This document shows, one piece after another, positions 1 to 5,652 of a stretch of DNA of 5,652 nucleotides. The stretch is taken from positions 1 through 5,652 of the forward strand of contig QHUV01000180.1 of NCBI GenBank assembly GCA_003222065.1. The letters run 5' to 3'. The notes below the pieces were generated by a model that was given only the letters and a program-made list of their open reading frames with translations, made no database searches and was not told the origin of the DNA. The stretch comes from Gemmatimonadota bacterium. Lineage in GTDB: Bacteria; Gemmatimonadota; Gemmatimonadetes; Gemmatimonadales; Gemmatimonadaceae. The position numbers were made by a program, and so were the translations under genes. Position 1 is the first letter of the stretch, and each line of letters starts with the position of its first letter.

Positions 1-846
1 CGAGCCACGCGCGATCTTCCGGAGGCGGAGCTCGTTAGGCTGATGATCGGACGCGCGCTCGGCGAGTACCTGCCCCAGGCGATCGATAGACCTCCGGGAA
101 GGGAACTGCTCCGCGTCGAGCGGCTCACGGTCGCCGGGAAGTTTCGCGACGTGAGCCTCCGGCTGCACGAGGGCGAGATCGTCGGGCTTGCGGGTCTGGT
201 CGGAGCTGGCCGCTCGGAGCTCGCCCATGCTCTCTTTGGTCTCGACGCGCCGACCTCGGGGTCGATCGCGGTGGATGGCGCCGCCGTGAAGATCGGCAGT
301 CCAAAGGACGCGATTCGTTTGCAGCTCGGCCTCGTGCCGGAGGATCGTAAGCGCCAGGGTCTCGTACTCGGCGAAAGCGGCCTGCACAACACATCGTTGC
401 CGATTCTCGACCGTCTGTCGCGCGTCGGATTCGTTAGGCGAGGGCAGGAGCGGGAGCTTGCCGAATCCTATTTCACCAAATTGCGCGTTCGTACGCCGAA
501 CCTGGCCGCGCCCGTTGCTGGACTATCCGGCGGCAACCAACAGAAAGTCGTTCTCGCGCGCTGGCTCGCGGCCAATGCGAGAGTTCTCATACTCGACGAA
601 CCGACGCGCGGCGTCGACGTCGGTGCCAAAGCGGAGATCCATGGACTCATCCGAGATCTGGCGGCGCGCGGAAACGCGGTATTGTTGATCTCGAGCGAGC
701 TACCAGAAGTGATCGCGCTTTCTCACCGAATCCTCGTGATGCGTCGTGGCGAGCTCGTTGCCGAGGTGCGACACGAACGCGCGACACAGGAGGCGTTGAT
801 GCGCTTGATGGCCGGCGTCGGCGACTCGCCTGCCGGTGTTAGCTGA
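1..846 (+). CDS. Sugar ABC importer ATP-binding protein, C-terminal half (5' truncated)
   Basis: Energises import of a monosaccharide (ribose, galactose, xylose or similar) across the inner membrane as the ATPase of a CUT2-type importer. The frame is open from base 1, so the ATG at base 43 is internal. About 281 residues are seen against roughly 500 for the family, so most of the first ATPase domain is missing. Counting from base 1, the second domain shows a Walker A variant GLVGAGRSEL (65-74), PEDRKRQGL (113-121), the signature LSGGNQQKV (175-183), Walker B VLILDEP (195-201), TRGVDVG (202-208) and ISSELPE (230-236). Arg replaces the Walker A Lys and Ser sits at the usual switch His; both are normal for the second domain of RbsA/MglA/XylG proteins. 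The family call is firm, but the sugar cannot be read from this half. No permease gene follows; the next gene is convergent and starts at the adjoining base. Confidence 0.95.
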   Translation, partial: RATRDLPEAELVRLMIGRALGEYLPQAIDRPPGRELLRVERLTVAGKFRDVSLRLHEGEIVGLAGLVGAGRSELAHALFGLDAPTSGSIAVDGAAVKIGSPKDAIRLQLGLVPEDRKRQGLVLGESGLHNTSLPILDRLSRVGFVRRGQERELAESYFTKLRVRTPNLAAPVAGLSGGNQQKVVLARWLAANARVLILDEPTRGVDVGAKAEIHGLIRDLAARGNAVLLISSELPEVIALSHRILVMRRGELVAEVRHERATQEALMRLMAGVGDSPAGVS

Positions 847-2805
847 TCACCAGCGGTCGGAGCGGAAGGGCGCTGCCGGCAGCCCATTCGCTCCGAACAG
901 ATTCGCGCCCTCGGGGTTGTTGGCCCATGCATAACGAACCGCCCTTGGTGCGGCCACGCGATCGCTCCAGACGTACACGCGGTCGCCGACGACGCGGGCG
1001 TTCGCCCACACGAACTGTTTGTCCTCTCCGGCGAGCGCAAACCCGCCCAGTCGATCGCCATGGGTCGTCAGGCCGCCAGCCGTTGGCGAGAATGAGACGA
1101 TCGCGGTATCAACCTGAACCGTGAAGCTGCGATAGACTGGTCCTGAGTCATCGACGTGGTCACCATAGGCGACACGTCGGCCAACGAGAGCGAGGCGCGC
1201 GCCGACGTCCTCTTTGTTCTTGGGATGAATGTCAGTCGCGTCGCCAAGATCGATGGCGATCGCGCGACCGGTGCTCGGCAACGTCAGTGCGGCGTCCATC
1301 GACTCGCGCTGAATCGCCCAAGCCGGATGAAGCTGCGGGACATCGTCAGGACGTCCGAAGCCGGGAAGCTGCACCCACAAGAAGGGGAAGCTCGCGCGCC
1401 CACCATTCCAGTCATGGCGCCAGCTCTCGATGAGCGTCTTGAACTGCGCCTGATATGCAACCGCTTGCTGCACATTGTTGGCGTTCGACTCACCCTGATA
1501 CCACAGCACGCCTTTGATCGCGAGTGGCAGGATGGGCCGTATCATCTTGTTATAAAGGACCGAGGGGATCTTGTTGATGTGCTGCCCGTCGGTGCCGAGC
1601 GTGACGCGACCGACCTTGAATTTCCAGATCCCCTCGATCGAGCGCTGCGCCCCATCGCCGACGATCAGCGATGGTGCCGCGTTGATTCCGCCGCCGCCAC
1701 CTCCATCCGAAACGCGAATGGCCAGCACGTTACGGCCGGGCCGCAGCGCGCTCCCGGGAATACGGTAGCGCCTCTCCACGTTGTAGCCGTTGGTGCGACC
1801 GATCTCCACTCCGTTCAGCCATGCAATGTCGTCGTCGTCGATGGCCGCGACTGACAGCGTTAGACCCTTGCGTATCTCGCTGGAATCGAGCGTGAAGGCC
1901 GTGCGATACCAGGCGATGCCGTCGAGGCCGGGATAACCCTGGCCCTCCCAGTAGCCAGGCACTCGAATGTCATCCCACGAATGATCGTCGAGGGCTGCGT
2001 CGGCCCACCGCGCGGCGCCATTCACCAGTCCGGAATCCACATCAGGTAGCGTTGCCCCGAGCTTTGCGCGCAGCGAATCGCGGACGGCGCGGTCACGGGC
2101 TGCTTCGCCCTGCTGGATCGTCGCCCAGGCGCTGTCGCTGAGGTGCTGTGCCTCGCGCGAGATCCACGTCTCGATGTTGCTCCCGCCCCAAGTCGAGTTG
2201 ATGATGCCGATCGGTACGCCAACGTTCGGCCGCAGGTGCCTAACGAAGAAATACGCAACGGCGCTGAAGGCGCCGACGTGCTCTCGATCACCCGGCGCCC
2301 AGGAGCCGCCGGCGAGATCTTCCTCCGGCGAGAGCGACCATGAGTTCGGAACCTTGAACTGACGGATCGTCGAGTCGTTTGCTTCCGCGATGGCCTCCGC
2401 GGCGTTGGCCGCGCTCGCCACCTGGAATTCCATGTTCGACTGGCCTGATGCGACCCAGACGTCGCCAATCAGCACGTTGGAAACGACGACCGAGTCAGTG
2501 CCCGTTCGCACAACTAGTCGAAATGGGCCGCCTGCTGGACGCGCCGCGAGCGCGAGGGTCCAGCTGCCTTGCGCGTCCGAGCGCGCATGTGCGGAGCTCA
2601 ATCCGAGCTGCGCGACGACGTTGCTACCGGGGCCAGTCCAACCCCACAGCGTAATCGGCCGGTCCCGCTGCAGCACCACGCCATCGGAGAAGAGCCGCGG
2701 CAATCGAAGACCGAGTGCGGGCGATGCGGTTCGGGAAGGCTGCGCCTGCGTCGGACGGGCGAGTGCAAGCAGGGCCATGGTGAATCGGGCGGACTTGAAG
2801 AGCAT
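847..2805 (-). CDS. Secreted SGNH-type carbohydrate acetylesterase (sialate O-acetylesterase-like) with inserted jelly-roll domain
   Basis: Predicted to hydrolyse O-acetyl esters on a glycan outside the cytoplasm. The 652 residues begin with a short Sec-type signal peptide (charged residues 1-7, hydrophobic stretch about 8-16, likely cleavage after Ala21 in TQA/Q). The ATG is supported by GGGGAGG four bases upstream. SGNH blocks are clear: SGQSNME (120-126, nucleophile Ser123), NSTWGGSN (203-210), WYQGESN (435-441) and DIHPKNK (525-531, candidate acid Asp525 and base His527). Between the second and third blocks, about residues 270-385 form a beta-rich insertion (WDDIRVPGYWEG, WYRTAF, WLNGVEIG, GRNVLAIRV) like the sugar-binding jelly-roll domain of family 2 glycoside hydrolases. 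The C-terminal part after about 555 looks like a small beta domain. Sialate is the default database label; xylan, xyloglucan or another acetylated plant glycan is equally possible. It diverges from the SusC-type gene and converges on the ABC gene. Confidence 0.92.
   Translation of the reverse strand: MLFKSARFTMALLALARPTQAQPSRTASPALGLRLPRLFSDGVVLQRDRPITLWGWTGPGSNVVAQLGLSSAHARSDAQGSWTLALAARPAGGPFRLVVRTGTDSVVVSNVLIGDVWVASGQSNMEFQVASAANAAEAIAEANDSTIRQFKVPNSWSLSPEEDLAGGSWAPGDREHVGAFSAVAYFFVRHLRPNVGVPIGIINSTWGGSNIETWISREAQHLSDSAWATIQQGEAARDRAVRDSLRAKLGATLPDVDSGLVNGAARWADAALDDHSWDDIRVPGYWEGQGYPGLDGIAWYRTAFTLDSSEIRKGLTLSVAAIDDDDIAWLNGVEIGRTNGYNVERRYRIPGSALRPGRNVLAIRVSDGGGGGGINAAPSLIVGDGAQRSIEGIWKFKVGRVTLGTDGQHINKIPSVLYNKMIRPILPLAIKGVLWYQGESNANNVQQAVAYQAQFKTLIESWRHDWNGGRASFPFLWVQLPGFGRPDDVPQLHPAWAIQRESMDAALTLPSTGRAIAIDLGDATDIHPKNKEDVGARLALVGRRVAYGDHVDDSGPVYRSFTVQVDTAIVSFSPTAGGLTTHGDRLGGFALAGEDKQFVWANARVVGDRVYVWSDRVAAPRAVRYAWANNPEGANLFGANGLPAAPFRSDRW
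857..896. terminator. Strong hairpin beside the convergent stop codons (possible two-way terminator)
   Basis: TCGGAGCG (857-864) pairs perfectly with CGCTCCGA (889-896). Inside it, 866-867 pair with 887-888, 869-870 with 884-885 and GCTG (872-875) with CAGC (880-883) around a CCGG loop, with single-base bulges or a mismatch between. That is about 16 base pairs, mostly GC. It begins 11 bases after the ABC gene's stop and lies inside the last codons of the esterase. No T-run follows on either strand, so it is not a classical intrinsic terminator; it could slow transcription, protect the 3' end of an mRNA, or be a by-product of coding sequence. Confidence 0.3.
1687..1704 (-). repeat. Six consecutive glycine codons in the esterase jelly-roll domain
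   Basis: Residues 368-373 of the esterase are six glycines after SD and before INAAP. Three of the codons are identical (GGC) and make a short trinucleotide repeat. In this fold the position corresponds to a loop, so length change would probably be tolerated and slippage is possible. Confidence 0.6.
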
Positions 2806-2809
2806 TGTG

Positions 2810-2816
2810 CCTCCCC
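2810..2816 (-). promoter_or_regulatory. Ribosome binding site of the esterase gene
   Basis: On the minus strand GGGGAGG is followed by CACA and then the ATG at 2805-2803. The four-base spacing is slightly short, but the match to the 16S anti-Shine-Dalgarno core is strong. It supports Met1 over the in-frame Met10, which would lose the charged start of the signal peptide. Confidence 0.7.
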
Positions 2817-2831
2817 GCAGGTGTCGGCGTC

Positions 2832-2859
2832 TTGACAGCCCAAACGGTGATAATAGAAT
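2832..2859 (+). promoter_or_regulatory. Sigma70-like promoter for the SusC-type gene
   Basis: A perfect -35 TTGACA (2832-2837) is followed after 16 bases by TAGAAT (2854-2859), one mismatch from the -10 consensus. Transcription would start near 2866, giving a leader of about 120 bases before the ATG at 2987. This lies in the only non-coding gap of the window, upstream of a gene with a good ribosome binding site. It is unlike the Bacteroidetes -7/-33 promoter. Alternative -10 readings in the same AT-rich patch (GATAAT at 2849-2854) would shorten the spacer to 11 and fit less well. Confidence 0.6.
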
Positions 2860-2870
2860 CGTGTCACCGT
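2844..2870. promoter_or_regulatory. Candidate operator: inverted repeat over the -10 box
   Basis: ACGGTGATA (2844-2852) faces TGTCACCGT (2862-2870): nine-base arms with one mismatch, seven outer bases perfect, nine-base spacer. The arm centres are 18 bases apart, close to two helical turns, as expected for a dimeric regulator. The repeat encloses the TAGAAT -10 box and reaches the predicted start site, a position typical of repression. A third similar half-site, GATGACA on the minus strand (2870-2876), follows and creates a tandem CGTGTCA repeat (2860-2866 and 2868-2874). No regulator gene is in the window and I do not assign a family. Confidence 0.45.
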
Positions 2871-2973
2871 GTCATCTTATCAATTTTTGGGGAGTATGTA
2901 ACGATCCGAGCAAGAATGGTTGGCGGCAATGCAATTGGCCATGGCGCTGTTCGTTCTCACGCTTACGCCATTC

Positions 2974-2980
2974 GGAGGGA
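2974..2980 (+). promoter_or_regulatory. Ribosome binding site of the SusC-type gene
   Basis: GGAGGGA lies just upstream of the ATG at 2987, with eight bases between GGAGG and the start codon. It fixes the start at 2987 rather than at the in-frame ATG four codons later (2999) or the out-of-frame ATGs at 2916 and 2941. Confidence 0.75.
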
Positions 2981-2986
2981 CCACTG

Positions 2987-5652
2987 ATGGGACGCCGGAT
3001 GCTCCTCGCGATTCTCGTTCTCCTTGCCGCGAGCGGGACTGTCGTGGCGCACGCGCAGACGACTGGCCGGGTGACCGGTACCGTCACGGTCGAGGGTCGC
3101 GGCCTCCCGAACGCGAACGTCATCGTCCTCGGCACTGACCCGGTCGTTGGCACGATGACCGACGCGAACGGCCGCTATTCACTCGGCAGCGTGCCGACCG
3201 GCGCGCAACGGGTACAGGCGCGCTTGATCGGATACACGCCAATCGCGCTTCCCGTCACTGTCACGGCGGGACAGAGTGTGACGCTCGATTTTGTCCTCGC
3301 CACCCAAGCCGTGCAACTGCGAGGCATGGTCACGGTCGGATACGGTGAGCAGAGCCGCCGCGAGGTCACTGGCGCGGTTTCGTCGCTCAAGGCCGAGGAC
3401 ATTCACCAGGTGGTGGCCGCCAATCCACTCGACGCCATCAAGGGTCGCATCCCTGGCGTTGACATCACGTCGAGCAGCTTCGAGCCGGGCGCTGCAGATG
3501 CGGTCCGCATCCGCGGCATCCGCTCGATATCGGCCTCGAATGCGCCTCTCTATGTCGTTGACGGAGTCCCAGTCACCGGCGATCTCCGAGACATCGACGG
3601 CAACAGCATCGAGAGCATCGATGTCCTCAAGGACGCCTCGGCTGCCGCCGTCTACGGGAGCCGCGGCGCCAACGGCGTGATCATGATCACCACTAAGAGA
3701 GGTGGCATCGGCGGCATCACCGAGTTCACGCTCAGCAGCACATATGGCCTCTCGCACATCCGCCGCGAAGTGCCCGTAATGAACGGGGAAGAGTTCGCAA
3801 ATTTTCGTCGCGAGTCGTACCGCAATGGCGGGACCGCGGCCGCCAAGGCGGCGTGCGCGAACTACATGGCTGATGCGAGCGCCTGCGACCAGTTCGCGCT
3901 CGACCCGACGATGCGCGCGAACCTCGCCGCCGGCGTCAGTACCGATTGGCAGCGACAACTACTCCGCACCGGTGCCATCGGCAACACGCAGATCGGATTT
4001 TCCGGCGGCAACGCGGACACGCGCTTTCGCCTTGGGGTCGGCTCCCTGAACCAGACCGGCATCGCTACTACGCAGGCGTACAACGACCGCTCGTTGTCGT
4101 TCAACGTCAGCCACCTCCACAAGCGCCTGAGCCTGCAGCTCGGTATCCAGGCCGCGAAGAGCAGCCGCGACGTCGGCCTCGGCGCGATCATGTGGGACGA
4201 GGCGCTGTTCAACCCACCGCTCGGCCGCGACCGCGACGCGAACGGCAAACTGATCTTCCTGCCGACGGAGGACGGTCTCCTCGTCAGTCCGATCATGAAC
4301 GCGGAGAGCGTCACGCGGCGAATCGACCGCACGAATGTGCTCGGCACGCTCACCGGCTCCTTCGAGCTGCTCGACGGACTCCGCATCCACACGGCCTTCG
4401 GGCCGCAGTACACCGTCAACAACGACGGTCAGTTCGTCGGCATCTACACGCGCGCGAAGCGCGGCCAGGGTGCGCCGGACGCCACGCTGCGGGAAACGCA
4501 GAACACGAACTACACGCTGAGCAACTTCCTCGACCTGGATCGCACGTACGGCGGCAAGCATCACGTGCAGGCGACGGCGCTATACGAAGTTGCTCGCTTC
4601 CGTACCACCTTCGATAGCGCTGCCGCGCTGGCCCTTCCGTTCGAGAACCAGCTCTGGTACAACCTGGGCACCGGCTCGACGCCGACGGTCAACGGCTTCT
4701 TCTCCCAAACGGAGCTCCAGTCGTGGATGGGCCGCGTGAACTACACGCTGCTCGATCGATACACCTTCACCCTGACGGGACGCGAAGACGGTTCCAGCGT
4801 GCTGGCCCCGGGACACAAATTCGCGTTCTTCCCCGCGGCGGCGTTCGCCTGGCAAATCGGCGACGAGTCGTTCATGCAGCGCGTGCGCGGTATCTCGGAC
4901 TTGAAGCTGCGCCTGAGCTATGGTCGCGTCGGTAACAGCGCGATCACTCCTTACCAGACGCTCGGTCTGCTGAACCGCACGTGGTACGCGACCAATGGCA
5001 ACTACCTCGTTGGCTTCCAGCCCGGCGCCATTCCGAACCCGGACCTGCGCTGGGAGACGACCGACAAGTTCGACGTCGGCCTCGACTTCGGTGCCCTGGA
5101 TCAGCGCATCTCGGGCTCCCTCGACGCCTACCGCGACAACACCCACGATCTGCTGCTCCCCCGCGCGCTGCCGTATTCGTCGGGCTACAGCTCGGTATTG
5201 CAGAATGTCGGCGCGACGAAGAACCTCGGCCTCGAGTTCAGTGTCAGCACCGTGAACCTCAGGAACTGGCACAAGCTCGGCTGGGCGACCGACTTCAACA
5301 TCTCGACGAACAGGAACCGCATCGTTCGGCTGCAGAGCGGCCTAACGGCAGACGTCGGCAGTCTCAGGTGGGTCGGCCAGCCGATCAATGTCTACTACGA
5401 CTACAAGTACATCGGTCTATGGCAGATGGCCGACTCGGCACTCGCCCGCACGATGTGCGGCTGCACCCCCGGCAGCATCCGTGTCGAGGACGTGAACGGC
5501 GACGGGAAGATCACCGCGGACGATCGCGTGATCATCGCCCGGAGTTACGACAACCCGCGCTGGCAGGGAAGCCTCAACAACCGGTTCACTTTCGGCCGGG
5601 CTGATGTCTCGGTCCTCGCCACCGCCCGCGTCGGGTTCCTCATCAATGACAG
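2987..5652 (+). CDS. SusC/RagA-family TonB-linked outer-membrane receptor (3' truncated)
   Basis: Outer-membrane transporter expected to import oligosaccharides (or another large nutrient) using TonB energy, usually paired with a SusD-like lipoprotein. The frame stays open to the last base, giving 888 residues; family members are near 1000, so the barrel end is missing. Order: signal peptide 1-23 (MGRR, then a hydrophobic run, cleavage AHA/Q); carboxypeptidase-regulatory-like beta domain about 27-108 (GTVTVEGRGLPNANVIV, TDANGRYSLGSVP, LIGYTP); linker MVTVGYGEQ (114-122); plug about 123-238 with VTGAVSS, GRIPGVDI, VRIRGIRS, APLYVVDGVPV, SIESIDVLKDASAAAVYGSR and GANGVIMITTKRGG; then the beta barrel. 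DVNGDGKITADD (835-846) is the calcium-loop-like motif common late in this family. The ATG at 2987 has GGAGGGA upstream and leads straight into the signal peptide. The SusD partner, if present, would lie beyond the window. Cargo is unknown; a glycan is inferred from the neighbours. Confidence 0.95.
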   Translation, partial: MGRRMLLAILVLLAASGTVVAHAQTTGRVTGTVTVEGRGLPNANVIVLGTDPVVGTMTDANGRYSLGSVPTGAQRVQARLIGYTPIALPVTVTAGQSVTLDFVLATQAVQLRGMVTVGYGEQSRREVTGAVSSLKAEDIHQVVAANPLDAIKGRIPGVDITSSSFEPGAADAVRIRGIRSISASNAPLYVVDGVPVTGDLRDIDGNSIESIDVLKDASAAAVYGSRGANGVIMITTKRGGIGGITEFTLSSTYGLSHIRREVPVMNGEEFANFRRESYRNGGTAAAKAACANYMADASACDQFALDPTMRANLAAGVSTDWQRQLLRTGAIGNTQIGFSGGNADTRFRLGVGSLNQTGIATTQAYNDRSLSFNVSHLHKRLSLQLGIQAAKSSRDVGLGAIMWDEALFNPPLGRDRDANGKLIFLPTEDGLLVSPIMNAESVTRRIDRTNVLGTLTGSFELLDGLRIHTAFGPQYTVNNDGQFVGIYTRAKRGQGAPDATLRETQNTNYTLSNFLDLDRTYGGKHHVQATALYEVARFRTTFDSAAALALPFENQLWYNLGTGSTPTVNGFFSQTELQSWMGRVNYTLLDRYTFTLTGREDGSSVLAPGHKFAFFPAAAFAWQIGDESFMQRVRGISDLKLRLSYGRVGNSAITPYQTLGLLNRTWYATNGNYLVGFQPGAIPNPDLRWETTDKFDVGLDFGALDQRISGSLDAYRDNTHDLLLPRALPYSSGYSSVLQNVGATKNLGLEFSVSTVNLRNWHKLGWATDFNISTNRNRIVRLQSGLTADVGSLRWVGQPINVYYDYKYIGLWQMADSALARTMCGCTPGSIRVEDVNGDGKITADDRVIIARSYDNPRWQGSLNNRFTFGRADVSVLATARVGFLIND

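Noticed and set aside
193..750. Arg in place of the Walker A Lys and Ser in place of the switch His in the ABC domain, as a sign of an inactive or decaying gene
   Set aside because: Both changes are the normal state of the second ATPase domain in RbsA/MglA/XylG proteins, and the frame is intact with signature and Walker B motifs present.
1156..1854. 232-codon plus-strand open frame opposite the esterase
   Set aside because: It mirrors the catalytic and jelly-roll parts of a clear esterase gene and has no recognisable domain of its own.
2850..2855. TATTAT on the minus strand as a -10 box for a divergent esterase promoter
   Set aside because: No acceptable -35 lies 15-19 bases upstream; the nearest TTGATA leaves a 22-base spacer. 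The esterase needs a promoter in this gap, but I cannot place it with confidence.
2938..2945. GCCATGGC palindrome in the receptor leader as a regulatory site
   Set aside because: Eight bases, a single copy, and expected by chance in GC-rich DNA; no paired element nearby.
2805..3138. Small plus-strand frames in and near the intergenic gap (2805-2987 and 2920-3138)
   Set aside because: The first spans the promoter and begins within the esterase start codon region; the second runs into the receptor gene in another frame. Neither has a good ribosome binding site or protein-like composition.
3179..5272. Three long minus-strand open frames (3179-3958, 3959-4564, 4580-5272) lying nearly end to end opposite the receptor gene
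   Set aside because: The plus strand has a continuous, motif-rich SusC frame across the whole stretch. The minus frames are low-complexity Arg/Ala/Val-rich, have no recognisable domain, and are the usual mirror of GC-biased codons.

Overview
The window is GC-rich (by eye about 60% or more) and carries three protein genes, two of them cut by the window edges. No RNA gene, CRISPR array, insertion sequence or attachment site is visible. The combination of a SusC/RagA-type outer-membrane receptor with typical Bacteroidetes-like plug motifs, high GC and strong GGAGG ribosome binding sites suggests a Gram-negative, non-Bacteroidetes glycan user. Gemmatimonadota is my best guess, by inference only; no marker gene is present.

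Layout. Bases 1-846 (+) are the C-terminal half of a two-domain sugar ABC importer ATPase of the RbsA/MglA/XylG type, whose start lies upstream of the window. It ends at a TGA that directly abuts the stop codon of the next gene, which runs the other way. Bases 847-2805 (-) encode a secreted SGNH/GDSL-type carbohydrate acetylesterase, of the sort usually labelled sialate O-acetylesterase, with a jelly-roll domain inserted between its catalytic blocks. Bases 2806-2986 are a 181-base divergent control region. It holds a good sigma70-like promoter toward the right, a 27-base inverted repeat over its -10 box, and a ribosome binding site for each flanking gene. Bases 2987-5652 (+) are a SusC-type TonB-linked receptor, open to the window end, with 888 residues visible and probably about 100 or more missing.

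How they fit together (inference). The receptor would carry an oligosaccharide across the outer membrane, the exported esterase would remove acetyl groups from it, and the ABC importer would take a released sugar across the inner membrane. The esterase and receptor share one intergenic control region and may answer to the same regulator. The ABC gene points toward the esterase and belongs to a separate transcription unit. The locus looks like a small glycan-utilisation island. I see no clearly new molecular system; the points most worth checking are the esterase's true substrate, the operator-like dyad, and the zero-gap convergent gene junction with a hairpin next to it.
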